Shown piece by piece: positions 22,568 to 32,907 of a stretch of DNA of 64,000 nt; the first letter of the stretch is position 1, and each line of letters opens with the position of its first letter. The position numbers and the translations under genes were made by a program. The notes beneath the pieces are model-generated. The model made no database searches. It was given only the letters and a program-made list of their open reading frames with translations, and was not told the DNA's origin. Origin of the DNA: Propioniciclava sp. MC1595. GTDB taxonomy: Bacteria; Actinomycetota; Actinomycetes; Propionibacteriales; Propionibacteriaceae. The stretch spans positions 2,790,001-2,854,000 of the forward strand of contig NZ_CP071870.1 of NCBI RefSeq assembly GCF_017569205.1. Reading direction: 5' to 3'.

Positions 22568-25500
22568 GTGTTCCGGGCCACCGTCGAGACCTTCGGTGAC
22601 GCCCACGCGCTCGACAACGGCGTCGAGGTGCTGACCTACGCGGAGTTCGCCGACGCGGCCGAGGAGGTGGCCACCGAACTGGCCGCCCACGGGATCGGGC
22701 GCGGCGACCGGGTCGGCGTCCGCATCGCCTCGGGAACGACCACGCTCTACACCGCGATCATGGGCATCCTGCTCGCCGGCGCGGCGTACGTGCCCGTCGA
22801 CGCCGACGACCCCGACGAGCGCGCCCGCACCGTCTTCGACGAGGCCGGGGTGGCCGCCATCCTGGGCAACGGCCTGGCGATCACCACCCGGGGGGCCCGG
22901 CGCGCCGCACGCGCCCCCCTGCCCGACGTGCAGCTCGACGACGACGCGTGGATCATCTTCACCTCCGGCTCCACCGGCAAGCCGAAGGGCGTCGCGGTCC
23001 AGCACCGCTCGGCCGCGGCGTTCGTGGACGCCGAGGCGCGGCTCTTCCTCCAACAGGACCCCATCAACGAGACCGACCGGGTCATGGCCGGCCTGTCGGT
23101 CGCCTTCGACGCCTCCTGCGAGGAGATGTGGCTGGCCTGGCGCTACGGCGCCTGCCTCGTGCCCGCCCCCCGCTCACTGGTCCGCTCCGGCATGGACCTC
23201 GGCCCCTGGCTGGTCGCCCACCGGCTCACCATCGTCTCGACGGTGCCGACCCTGGTGCTGCTCTGGCCGGCCGAGGCGCTGGACCGCGTGCGGCTGCTCA
23301 TCCTCGGCGGCGAGGCCTGCCCGCCCGAGATCGGCATCCGGTTCGCGACCGAGCGGCGCGAGGTCTGGAACACCTACGGCCCGACCGAGGCCACCGTCGT
23401 CGCCTGCGCCGCGCAGGTGTTCGCCCACGAGCCCGTCCGCATCGGCTGGGCCCTGGACGGCTGGGACCTCGCCGTCGTCGACCCCGCCACCGGGGAGCCC
23501 GTCGCCGCCAGCGAGCCGGGCGAACTCGTCATCGGCGGCGTCGGCCTGGCGCGCTACCTCGACCCCGCCAAGGACGCCGAGAAGTACGCCCCCATGCCCT
23601 CGCTGGGCTGGGAGCGCGCCTACCGTTCCGGCGACCTCGTCGTCGACGACCCCGAGGGGCTGCTGTTCCTCGGCCGCGCCGACGACCAGGTCAAGGTCGG
23701 CGGGCGGCGCATCGAGCTGGGCGAACTGGACGCCGCGCTCACGGCCCTGCCCGGGGTCCGGGGCGCCGCGGCGGCCGTGCGCACCACGGGCGCCGGCACC
23801 CAGGTGCTGGTCGGCTACCTCGCCGCCGACTCCGACTTCGACATCCACGCCGCCACCGCGGCCCTCCGCGAGCAGCTGCCGGCCGCCCTGGTCCCCCGGC
23901 TGGCGGTCGTCGACGACCTGCCCACCCGCACGTCCGGCAAGATCGACCGGGACGCCCTCCCGTGGCCCCTCCCCGGCGGCCCGGCCGAGCCCGCGGCGTC
24001 CGGGCAGACCGCGGCGCTGACCGAGCACGAGGCGTGGCTGGCTGGCCTGTGGACCGACACGCTCGGGGCCGCCGTGGCCGACCCAGCGTCCGACTTCTTC
24101 GACCTGGGCGGCACCTCGCTGGCCGTGGCGCACCTGCTCGCCGCGATCCGGCGGCGGTTCCCCGAGGCCGGCGTCACCGACATCTACGACCACCCGCGCC
24201 TGGGTGCGATGGCCGCCCACCTGACCGCGATGGAGGCCCCCGACGTCCCGCTCAACGAGCGTGTCACCCCGGTGCGCCGCCGCACGAAGGTGGGCCAGCT
24301 GCTCGCCATCGTGCCACTGCGCACGATCGGGGCGCTGCGCTGGGTCACGCTGTTGGCGACCGGCGTGAACCTCGCCGGGTGGCTCGCGCTGCCCGTCTCC
24401 CCCGTGCCCTGGTGGCTGGTCGCGGTGGGCTGGGTCCTGTTCGTGCTGCCGCCCGGACGGATGGTCCTGTCGGCGCTCGGAGCGCGGCTGCTGCTCGCCC
24501 CGGTCGTCCCGGGTCGCTACCCGCGCGGCGGCCGCGCCCACCTGCGGCTGTGGCTGGCCGAGCGGCTCGCCGAGGAACTCGGCGCCACCTCGACCGCCTC
24601 GGCCCCCGGCATGACCTGGTATGCCCGCCTCCTCGGCGCGCGCATCGGCAAGGGCGTCGACCTGCACACCGTCCCCCCGGTCACGGGCTTCCTGACCGTC
24701 GGCGAGGGGGCCAGCATCGAGATCGAGGCCGACCTGGCCGGGTACTGGCTCGACGGCGACACCCTCGTCGTCGGCTCGGTCACCATCGGCCCGGACGCCC
24801 GCATCGGCATGCGCTCCACGCTCGGCCCCGACTCCGTCGTCGGTGCGGGCGCCGAGATCGGACCGGGATCGGCCGTGGTCGGCGAGGTGCCCGCGGGCGA
24901 GTACTGGACGGGCTCCCCCGCCCAGCCCTCCCGCGCCCGGGCGCGCGGCCCGTGGGAGGCACCCCCGCCCCGGCGTCCCGCTTGGTGGCTGGGTTACCTG
25001 CTCGCCTCGCTGGTCATCGCCGCGATCCCGCCGGCCGGGCTCGCCAGCGGCGCCGCGATCGTGCTCGCCACCGCCCCCACCGGGGTCGGCATCGCGGCCC
25101 TGCTCGGCCACGCGCTGGTCTGGCTGCCGCCGGCGGTGCTCGCCGGGTTCGCGGTGGTGGCCCTGCTCGTGCTCGGGTTCGTGCGTCTGGCCGGGCTGTT
25201 CGTGGTCGAGGGCCCCGCACCGGTGCACTCCGGCCGCGGGCTGGCCGCCTGGGCGACCGTCCGGGTGCTCGACGAGGCCCGCACCTGGCTCTACCCCCTG
25301 TACGCCGGCTGGTTCACCACCGTGTGGCTGCGCCTGCTCGGCGCCGAGATGGGCAAGGACGCCGAGGCGTCGACCGTGCTGATGATCCCGAAGCTGGCCT
25401 CGGTCGGCGAGGGCTCGTTCCTGGCCGACGACACCCTCGTCGGCGGCTACGAGCTCGGCGGCGGCTGGCTCCGCACCGGCCGCACCCGCGTCGGCAAGGG

Positions 25501-26365
25501 CGCCTTCCTCGGCAACTCCGGCATGGCCGCCCCCGGGCGCAAGGTGCCCGCGCGCGGCCTCGTCGCCGTGCTCAGCTCGGCCCCACCGCGGGACCGGGCC
25601 AAGAAGACCACCTCGTGGATCGGTTCCCCGCCCGCCCCGCTGCGCCGCGCCGTGCAGCAGGCCGACACCTCGCTCACCTACGACCCGCCCACCCGGCTCC
25701 GCGTGCTGCGGGCGCTGGTCGAGGCGTTCCGGATCGTCGCGGTGATGGTGTCCATGGCCCTCGCGGTGCTGGTGGTCGCCGCGCTGCTCGCGCTGGCGTC
25801 CGCGTCGTGGTGGTGGGCGGTCGGCCTCGGCGGGGTCGTCCTGGTCGCCACCGGGTACCTCGCGGCCTGGCTGTCGGTGCTGCCCAAGCGCCTGCTCGTG
25901 GGGCGGGTGAAGCCGGGCGAGCACCCCCTGTGGAGCTCCTTCGTGTGGCGCAACGAGCTGGCCGACCAGTTCGTCGAGCTGGTCACCGCGCCGTGGTTCG
26001 TGCGCTGGGCCACCGGGACGCCCCTGCTCAACGTCTGGCTGCGCACCATGGGCGCCCGCATCGGGAAGGGTGTGTGGTGCGAGTCCTACTGGCTGCCCGA
26101 ACCCGACCTGGTCGAGGTCGGTCCCGGCGCGACCATCTCGCGGGGCTGCGTCGTGCAGACCCACCTGTTCCACGACCGTGTGCTCGCCCTCGACACCGTC
26201 GTCATCAAGGCGGGCGCGACCCTGTGCCCCAACGGCGTCGTCCTGCCGGGCGCGACCGTCGGCCGGCACTCCACCATCGGCCCCGCCTCACTGGTGATGC
26301 GCGGCGAGTCGGTGCCGCGCCGCACGCGCTGGATCGGCAACCCCATCGGGCCGTGGACCGCGTGA
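22568..26365 (+). CDS. Pls/PosA-type single-module NRPS (poly-amino-acid synthetase-like)
   Basis: A protein of about 1,265 residues. Residues 1-470 are an adenylation domain (FTSGSTGKPKGV, YGPTEAT, SGKIDRDAL). A thiolation domain follows with DFFDLGGTSLAVAHL (phosphopantetheine Ser about 516). Three blocks of membrane helices then alternate with three left-handed beta-helix segments. This is the layout of epsilon-poly-lysine synthetase relatives, which polymerise one amino acid at the membrane. The acidic FDASCEEMW pocket suggests a basic substrate (inference). In-frame GTG 22568 has no ribosome site. The best start, GTG 22518 after CAGGAG, is in another frame and would join if the C-run at 22545-22549 had one more base. 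Confidence 0.85.
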   Translation: MFRATVETFGDAHALDNGVEVLTYAEFADAAEEVATELAAHGIGRGDRVGVRIASGTTTLYTAIMGILLAGAAYVPVDADDPDERARTVFDEAGVAAILGNGLAITTRGARRAARAPLPDVQLDDDAWIIFTSGSTGKPKGVAVQHRSAAAFVDAEARLFLQQDPINETDRVMAGLSVAFDASCEEMWLAWRYGACLVPAPRSLVRSGMDLGPWLVAHRLTIVSTVPTLVLLWPAEALDRVRLLILGGEACPPEIGIRFATERREVWNTYGPTEATVVACAAQVFAHEPVRIGWALDGWDLAVVDPATGEPVAASEPGELVIGGVGLARYLDPAKDAEKYAPMPSLGWERAYRSGDLVVDDPEGLLFLGRADDQVKVGGRRIELGELDAALTALPGVRGAAAAVRTTGAGTQVLVGYLAADSDFDIHAATAALREQLPAALVPRLAVVDDLPTRTSGKIDRDALPWPLPGGPAEPAASGQTAALTEHEAWLAGLWTDTLGAAVADPASDFFDLGGTSLAVAHLLAAIRRRFPEAGVTDIYDHPRLGAMAAHLTAMEAPDVPLNERVTPVRRRTKVGQLLAIVPLRTIGALRWVTLLATGVNLAGWLALPVSPVPWWLVAVGWVLFVLPPGRMVLSALGARLLLAPVVPGRYPRGGRAHLRLWLAERLAEELGATSTASAPGMTWYARLLGARIGKGVDLHTVPPVTGFLTVGEGASIEIEADLAGYWLDGDTLVVGSVTIGPDARIGMRSTLGPDSVVGAGAEIGPGSAVVGEVPAGEYWTGSPAQPSRARARGPWEAPPPRRPAWWLGYLLASLVIAAIPPAGLASGAAIVLATAPTGVGIAALLGHALVWLPPAVLAGFAVVALLVLGFVRLAGLFVVEGPAPVHSGRGLAAWATVRVLDEARTWLYPLYAGWFTTVWLRLLGAEMGKDAEASTVLMIPKLASVGEGSFLADDTLVGGYELGGGWLRTGRTRVGKGAFLGNSGMAAPGRKVPARGLVAVLSSAPPRDRAKKTTSWIGSPPAPLRRAVQQADTSLTYDPPTRLRVLRALVEAFRIVAVMVSMALAVLVVAALLALASASWWWAVGLGGVVLVATGYLAAWLSVLPKRLLVGRVKPGEHPLWSSFVWRNELADQFVELVTAPWFVRWATGTPLLNVWLRTMGARIGKGVWCESYWLPEPDLVEVGPGATISRGCVVQTHLFHDRVLALDTVVIKAGATLCPNGVVLPGATVGRHSTIGPASLVMRGESVPRRTRWIGNPIGPWTA

Positions 26366-26392
26366 CCCGGCCCCGTGTGGCAGGATCGAGTG

Positions 26393-27697
26393 GTGCGCGT
26401 CGTCCCTGATCCCTACCTGCCCGGCCACGGGGACCTCCGGTACACCGTCGAGCACTACGACCTCGCCCTCGACTACCGCCTGACCACCAACCGCCTGGAC
26501 GCGGTCGCCACCCTGCGCGTGGTCGCCCGGGAGGCCACCGACACCCTGCGCCTCGACCTGAGCGGGCTGCACGTCTCCCGGGTGCGGGTCGGCGGGGCGA
26601 AGCCGAAGAAGTACACCCACAAGGACCGCGTCCTCACGCTGAAGCTGGCCCACCCCTTGGCCGCCGGCGAGCCCACGACCGTCGAGGTCGCCTACGCCGG
26701 CAAGCCCGGCCCGGTGCCGGGAGCGCACGGCCCGGCCGGCTGGGAGGAGCTCACCGACGGCGTCCTGGTCGCCTCGCAGCCCTACGGCGCGCCGTCGTTC
26801 TACCCGTGCAACGACCGGGCCGACGACAAGGCCTCCTACCGCATCGCCGTGACCACCGACCCCGAGTACGCGGTCGTCGCGACCGGACGCCCCACCGGCA
26901 CGTCCACGCGCGCCGGCCGCACGACCTGGGTGTTCGAGGAGGCCGCGCCCACGGCGTCCTACCTCGTCAGCATCGTCATCGGACGCCTCGCGGCCGAGCC
27001 CCTGCCGGGTTCCGGGGGCCGGGTCACGCTCCACCGCCCGCGCGGACGCGCCGTGCCGCCGGCCTCGCCCCTGCTGCGCCTGCCGGCGATGCTGGACGCC
27101 CTCGAGGGCTGGTTCGGCCCCTATCCCCTGCCCGACTTCAGGGCCGTGGTGGTCGACGAGCCCCTGGAGATCCCGCTCGAGGCGCAGGGCATGGCCAGCT
27201 TCGGCACCAACCACCTCGTCGACGACTGGGACAACGAGCGCCTCGTCGTGCACGAACTCGCCCACCAGTGGTTCGGCAACAAGGTGACCTCCGGGCTGCT
27301 GCGCGACATCTGGCTGCACGAGGGCTTCGCCTGCTACACCGAGTGGCTGTGGTCGGAGGCCCGCGGCCTGCTGACCGCCGACGAGCGCGCGGCGCGGCAC
27401 CACAAGGCGCTGCCGATGCAGCAGCAGACCACCCCGCTGGCCGACCCCGGCATGCCGGCGATGTTCGACGACTGGGTCTACAAGCGCGGCGCGCTGACCC
27501 TGCACGCGTTGCGCGTGGCGCTCGGCGACGCGGCCTTCTTCGCCGTGTGCCGTTCGTGGGTCGCCGAGCACTCGGTCGCCTCCACCACGACGTTCGTCGA
27601 CCACGTGGCCCGCGTCACGGGCACCGACCAGTCCGCACTGCTGGCCATCTGGCTCGACGCGGTCAAGCTGCCGGCCTGCCCCCGGTTGCGGGCGTGA
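26393..27697 (+). CDS. M1-family zinc aminopeptidase
   Basis: A 434-residue gluzincin peptidase that removes N-terminal residues from peptides. It has a beta-sandwich N-domain, then the substrate-binding segment AQGMASFG (the GxMEN region, here modified). The zinc motif HELAHQWFGNKV starts at about residue 286, and the third ligand is in LHEGFACYTEW near 308. It lacks the long C-terminal helical domain of PepN, so it is a short actinobacterial form. GTG 26393 is chosen because CAGGAT lies six bases before it, suggesting a leaderless mRNA; in-frame GTGs at 26375 and 26390 are alternatives. Confidence 0.9.
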   Translation: MRVVPDPYLPGHGDLRYTVEHYDLALDYRLTTNRLDAVATLRVVAREATDTLRLDLSGLHVSRVRVGGAKPKKYTHKDRVLTLKLAHPLAAGEPTTVEVAYAGKPGPVPGAHGPAGWEELTDGVLVASQPYGAPSFYPCNDRADDKASYRIAVTTDPEYAVVATGRPTGTSTRAGRTTWVFEEAAPTASYLVSIVIGRLAAEPLPGSGGRVTLHRPRGRAVPPASPLLRLPAMLDALEGWFGPYPLPDFRAVVVDEPLEIPLEAQGMASFGTNHLVDDWDNERLVVHELAHQWFGNKVTSGLLRDIWLHEGFACYTEWLWSEARGLLTADERAARHHKALPMQQQTTPLADPGMPAMFDDWVYKRGALTLHALRVALGDAAFFAVCRSWVAEHSVASTTTFVDHVARVTGTDQSALLAIWLDAVKLPACPRLRA

Positions 27698-27701
27698 CTC
27701 G

Positions 27702-28565
27702 ATGACCCGCTCGCGCAGCCCCGAACCCGCCCGGCGGCGCCGGGCCGTCTTCCTCGACGTCGACGGCACCCTCGTCGGCTGGGACGGTCGGATCCCCGCG
27801 AGCACGGTGGAGGCCGTGCGCGGCGCCCGCGCGGCCGGCCACGCCGTGTTCGTGTGCACGGGCCGGTCGCGGGCCGAGTTGTGGCCCGACCTGCTCGACA
27901 TCGGCTTCGACGGGGTGATCGGGGCCTCCGGGGCATTCGTCGCGGTGGGTGGCGAGGTGGTCGTGCACCGCGCGATCCCCGAGGACGACCTGGCCTTCGC
28001 CCTGGCCTGGTTCGACCGCCACGACACCGGCGTCGTCCTGCAGGCCGACGACGCGATCCTCGCCCCGGTCGCCATCCGCGACCGCATGCGCGCCTCGCTA
28101 CCCGACCTCGGCCAGACCCCCGAGGAGTTCGCCCGGGGCTCGTTCGGCTTCATCGACCGGGTGCGCACCGACGGTGATCGCAGCGGGGTGCTGGTCACCA
28201 AGCTGGTCTACCTCGGCTGCCCGCTCCCGGTCGACGCCGTGCAGGAGGCCCTCGCGGGCCGGTTCGAGGTCGTGGCCAGCTCGGTCGAGGCCTTCGGCCC
28301 CGGCTGCGGCGAGGTCACCGTCGCCGGCCTCGACAAGGCCGCCGGCATGGTGGCCGCCCTCACCCACCTCGGCCTCGACCGCGCGGACTCCATCGCCATC
28401 GGCGACAGCTGGAACGACGTCGAACTGCTCCGCGCCGCGGGCGTCGGCATCGCGATGGGCAACGCCCCCGACGCCGTCAAGGCCATCGCCGACGAGGTCA
28501 CCGGCCGCGTCGACGAGGACGGCCTGCACGCGGCCTTCGTCCGACACGGCCTCATCGGGGCCTGA
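27702..28565 (+). CDS. HAD-superfamily hydrolase, Cof type
   Basis: A 287-residue phosphatase. Motif I is FLDVDGTLV (nucleophile Asp19, acid Asp21), motif II is VCTGRS, and motif IV is GDSWNDVELLRAAGVGIAMGNA. The middle cap is the Cof/IIB type, active on sugar phosphates or flavin mononucleotide. It starts four bases after the M1 peptidase stop, so it is probably co-transcribed. Confidence 0.9.
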   Translation: MTRSRSPEPARRRRAVFLDVDGTLVGWDGRIPASTVEAVRGARAAGHAVFVCTGRSRAELWPDLLDIGFDGVIGASGAFVAVGGEVVVHRAIPEDDLAFALAWFDRHDTGVVLQADDAILAPVAIRDRMRASLPDLGQTPEEFARGSFGFIDRVRTDGDRSGVLVTKLVYLGCPLPVDAVQEALAGRFEVVASSVEAFGPGCGEVTVAGLDKAAGMVAALTHLGLDRADSIAIGDSWNDVELLRAAGVGIAMGNAPDAVKAIADEVTGRVDEDGLHAAFVRHGLIGA

Positions 28566-28796
28566 CCCCGCCCGACCGCCGCCCCTTTCCCGATCGGAAA
28601 CGGATCCACCGCGCCGCTCGACGTCGGCCACGGCGAGACCTACGACGTGGCCTTCCTGGCCGACAACCCCGGCATCTGGATGGACCACTGCCACAACCTG
28701 CCCCACGCGGTGGAGGGACTGATGACCCACCTCATGGACGAGGGGGTGACGACGCCGTTCCTGCTCGGGACGGCGTCCGGGAACGAACCGGAGTGA
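28566..28796 (+). pseudogene. C-terminal remnant of a multicopper oxidase
   Basis: An open stretch of 76 codons without a start, beginning right after the HAD stop and ending at TGA 28794. It reads as the last domain of a laccase-like multicopper oxidase: LDVGHGETYDVAFLADNPG, then HCHNLPHAVEGLMTHL (the T1/T3 copper ligand motif HCHxxxHxxxGLM), then EGVTTPFLL and a GNEPE end. Homology seems to begin near 28610. About 85% of the gene is gone, so it cannot make an active enzyme. It shows a past deletion here. Confidence 0.75.
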
Positions 28797-28809
28797 TGCC
28801 CGCGCAACG

Positions 28810-28844
28810 CACAGGGCGCCCCGCGTGTGCGGGACGCCCTGTGT
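28810..28844 (-). terminator. Terminator hairpin downstream of groL
   Basis: CACAGGGCG plus CCCGC (from 28810) pairs with GCGGG plus CGCCCTGTG (to 28844), with one mismatch and a short loop. It begins 26 bases after the groL stop on the minus strand. No T-run. Confidence 0.6.
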
Positions 28845-28870
28845 GTGGTTCTCGACGGGGTCGAGCGTGG

Positions 28871-30574
<1,704 letters not shown>

Positions 30575-30592
30575 TCACACGGCCGGAACGAG

Positions 30593-30617
30593 TGGCACTC
30601 TCGACCCGAGAGTGCCA
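30593..30617 (-). promoter_or_regulatory. CIRCE element (HrcA operator), copy 1
   Basis: TGGCACTC, a 9-base spacer, then GAGTGCCA: a CIRCE inverted repeat with the standard spacing, 91 bases upstream of groL. It lies beside a second copy and is bound by HrcA, so groL is expected to be heat-induced. Confidence 0.9.
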
Positions 30618-30637
30618 GCTACATGTTTACCAGCCGA

Positions 30638-30664
30638 TTAGCACTCGAGACAAGCGAGTGCCAT
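30638..30664 (-). promoter_or_regulatory. CIRCE element (HrcA operator), copy 2
   Basis: TTAGCACTC, 9-base spacer, GAGTGCCAT: close to the TTAGCACTC-N9-GAGTGCTAA consensus. It is 21 bases upstream of the divergent gene at 30685, whose -10 box (TAGTGT, 30672-30677) is just beyond it, so HrcA might affect that gene as well. Confidence 0.92.
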
Positions 30665-30684
30665 CGCGCACTAGTGTTGGCGGC

Positions 30685-31239
30685 ATGCGTCGACGTGATC
30701 GCATCCGCCACCTCGCGAACTGGCTGAACCTGAGCACCCCGGTCGGGCTGCTGGTGGCCGGGGCCGGTGGCGCGCGGGTGCGACGCCGCCCCGACGGCAT
30801 CTTCGTCGCCGAGGGCTACCGGTTCGCCTTCCCGGTCGCCGGGGCCTTCACCATCGGCGACGTGGTGACCACGGCGTCCACGATGGACCGGCTCGAGGCG
30901 CGCGTGCCGGGGGTGTACGCCCACGAGGTGCGGCACGCGTGGCAGTTCGCGGCCACGGGGGTCTGGTTCCTGCCCGCCTACCTGGTCGCGTCGGCCTGGT
31001 CGCTGGCCCGGACGGGCAGCCCGGCCCTGCGCAACCCGCTGGAGCGCCACGCCGGGCTGGTCACGGGCGGGTACGCGCACGCGGACGGGGCCCCGATCGG
31101 GTCCATCTGGATGTTCCGTGGTTCGCCCGGCTTGACGGGCGTGCGTCTCGCGCGGCCGGTCAGACGGCCGCGGCGGCCGACAGCGGGCGGGCCGAACGGC
31201 GCTGCTGGCGGCTCTCGCGCTGGCGGCGGAGGCGCTTGA
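30685..31239 (+). CDS. Small conserved protein with an HExxH motif
   Basis: A 184-residue protein. The segment VYAHEVRHAWQFA contains HEVRH at residues 80-84, a zinc-peptidase-like HExxH, followed by a hydrophobic stretch (FLPAYLVASAWSLA). I do not know its substrate or whether it is catalytic. ATG 30685 lies seven bases after TAGTGT, which suggests a leaderless mRNA. The 3' end overlaps the convergent DUF3263 gene by about 80 bases, and its Arg/Gly-rich last 30 residues look like readthrough of the opposite gene. Divergent from groL. Confidence 0.65.
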   Translation: MRRRDRIRHLANWLNLSTPVGLLVAGAGGARVRRRPDGIFVAEGYRFAFPVAGAFTIGDVVTTASTMDRLEARVPGVYAHEVRHAWQFAATGVWFLPAYLVASAWSLARTGSPALRNPLERHAGLVTGGYAHADGAPIGSIWMFRGSPGLTGVRLARPVRRPRRPTAGGPNGAAGGSRAGGGGA

Positions 31240-31459
31240 CCAGCAGGGTCGCGTGGGCGAGCGCCTCGGGCTTGTCGATCAGGGCGTTGAGCTCCTGGTA
31301 GTACCGCGGCACCGACAGGTCGAAGCGGCGTAGGATCGCCGCCTCCTTGCCCTCGGGGGCGAGGTGCCCGGTCGCCTCGAACGCGAGCAGGTCGGCCTCG
31401 AACGCGGTGAGGCCGGACTCGGTGGTACCGGTTTCGGTGCGGGCCAGCGCGTCGGACAT
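31160..31459 (-). CDS. DUF3263 family protein
   Basis: A 99-residue actinobacterial protein of the DUF3263 family. Diagnostic segments are AFEADLLAFEATG, KEAAILRRFDLSVPRYYQELNALID, and LVKRLRRQRESRQQRR. It resembles a small helix-turn-helix protein (RFDLSVPRYYQ looks like a recognition helix) with a basic tail, so a DNA-binding role is plausible. ATG 31459 is seven bases after TACAGT, which predicts a leaderless transcript. Confidence 0.85.
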   Translation of the reverse strand: MSDALARTETGTTESGLTAFEADLLAFEATGHLAPEGKEAAILRRFDLSVPRYYQELNALIDKPEALAHATLLVKRLRRQRESRQQRRSARPLSAAAAV

Positions 31460-31601
31460 GCCGACCACTGTACGCCACGAATCACAGCCGTGTCATTCGC
31501 CCTCGGTGCCTCCCTGCTTGCCCGAACCCGTCCCGCCGAGTTGAATGGACGATGGACCACTCACCCACCCTGGTCCGAGATCTGAGGAGGACCGAGAGCT
31601 G

Positions 31602-32789
31602 ATGGAGCACCTGCGGGGCACGCTCATCCACTACCCGTGGGGCACGTTCGACACCATCCACGAGCTGCTCGGCACCGAGCCCGACGGGCGCCCCGTGGCG
31701 GAGTTCTGGCTCGGCGCGCACACCCTCGCCCCCTCGTCGCTGGCCGACGCCACGCTGGACCAGGCGCTGGCCCAGCGCCCGGAACTGCTCGGCGCGCGCA
31801 GCGTCGACGAGTTCGGCCCCTACCTGCCGTACCTGATGAAGGTCCTGTCCGCCCGCCACCCCCTGTCGCTGCAGGCGCACCCCTCCCGCGCGCTGGCCGA
31901 GGAGGGCTTCGCCGCCGAGGAGGCCGCCGGCGTCCCGTTGACCGCCCCGCAGCGGGTGTACAAGGACGACTGGCCCAAGCCCGAGATCCTCGTGGCGCTG
32001 GAGGAGTTCCACGCGCTGTGCGGGTTCCGCGACCCGTCGATCACGATCGCGTTGTTCGAGGCGCTGGAGGTGGGCCCGTCGATCGAGCGGGTCATCGGTC
32101 CCCTGCGCTCGCGCGGCGGGGAGGCCGGGCTGCAGGAGGTGTTCCTGCAGCTGCTCGCCATGAAGGAGCAGCAGGTCGACATCGTGGACGCCGTCCTGGC
32201 CGCCGCCGTCGAGCGCCGCGACGAGCCGGGCGAGCTGGGCGACTTCGCCCGCACCGCCCTCGAGCTGGACGACGTGTTCCCGCGCGACCCCGGCATCCTG
32301 GCCGCGCTCCTACTCAACCGCGTCACCCTCCAGCCGGGCCAGGGCCTCTACACCCCGGCCGGCGTCATGCACGCCCACCTCCGGGGCACCGGCGTCGAGG
32401 TGATGGCGTCCAGCGACAACGTCATCCGCGGCGGGCTCACGACCAAGCACATCGCCGTCGACGAGCTGGTCCGGGTCGTCGACTTCGGCTGGGGCGAGCC
32501 CGAGGTGATCGACGCCACCGAGACGGCCCCCGGCGTGTTCGACTACCCCACGCACTGCCACGAGTTCGACGTCTGGCGCCTGGAGCTGGCGGCCGACGCG
32601 CCGCTGGAGCTGCCCTCCCCCGAGGGGGCCCGGATCGTCCTGGTCACCCGCGGCACGGTCGTGCTGAGCGACGAGGAGCGCACCCTCGAGCTGTCGAAGG
32701 GGGACTCCGTCTTCGTCCCCGCGACCAACCCTGCGATCACGGCGTCCGGCGACGCCCAGGTCTTCCTCGCCGCCCCCGGGCTGGCCTGA
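31602..32789 (+). CDS. manA: Mannose-6-phosphate isomerase, class I
   Basis: A 395-residue type I phosphomannose isomerase that interconverts mannose-6-phosphate and fructose-6-phosphate and so feeds GDP-mannose synthesis. Zinc-site and family segments are PLSLQAHPS, KPEILVALEEFHALCGFRDP, and YTPAGVMHAHLRGTGVEVMASSDNVIRGGLT. ATG 31602 follows GAGGAGGACC. Monocistronic. Confidence 0.95.
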   Translation: MEHLRGTLIHYPWGTFDTIHELLGTEPDGRPVAEFWLGAHTLAPSSLADATLDQALAQRPELLGARSVDEFGPYLPYLMKVLSARHPLSLQAHPSRALAEEGFAAEEAAGVPLTAPQRVYKDDWPKPEILVALEEFHALCGFRDPSITIALFEALEVGPSIERVIGPLRSRGGEAGLQEVFLQLLAMKEQQVDIVDAVLAAAVERRDEPGELGDFARTALELDDVFPRDPGILAALLLNRVTLQPGQGLYTPAGVMHAHLRGTGVEVMASSDNVIRGGLTTKHIAVDELVRVVDFGWGEPEVIDATETAPGVFDYPTHCHEFDVWRLELAADAPLELPSPEGARIVLVTRGTVVLSDEERTLELSKGDSVFVPATNPAITASGDAQVFLAAPGLA

Positions 32790-32907
32790 CCGAGCGATCC
32801 ATGTCGGCCCCCGACCGGTGTCGGGCCCGGCCGCGACCCGTGCGCGGGCTGGGGTCCTCCCCCTACTCTGGTGGACGCGCATCACCGAGCGGAGAAGGAC
32901 AGACACC

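Noticed and set aside
23174-26269. A minus-strand open frame of about 1,000 codons opposite the NRPS
   Set aside because: Composition is Gly/Arg/Asp/His-rich as expected from reversed GC-rich codons, and the NRPS frame has all the functional motifs.
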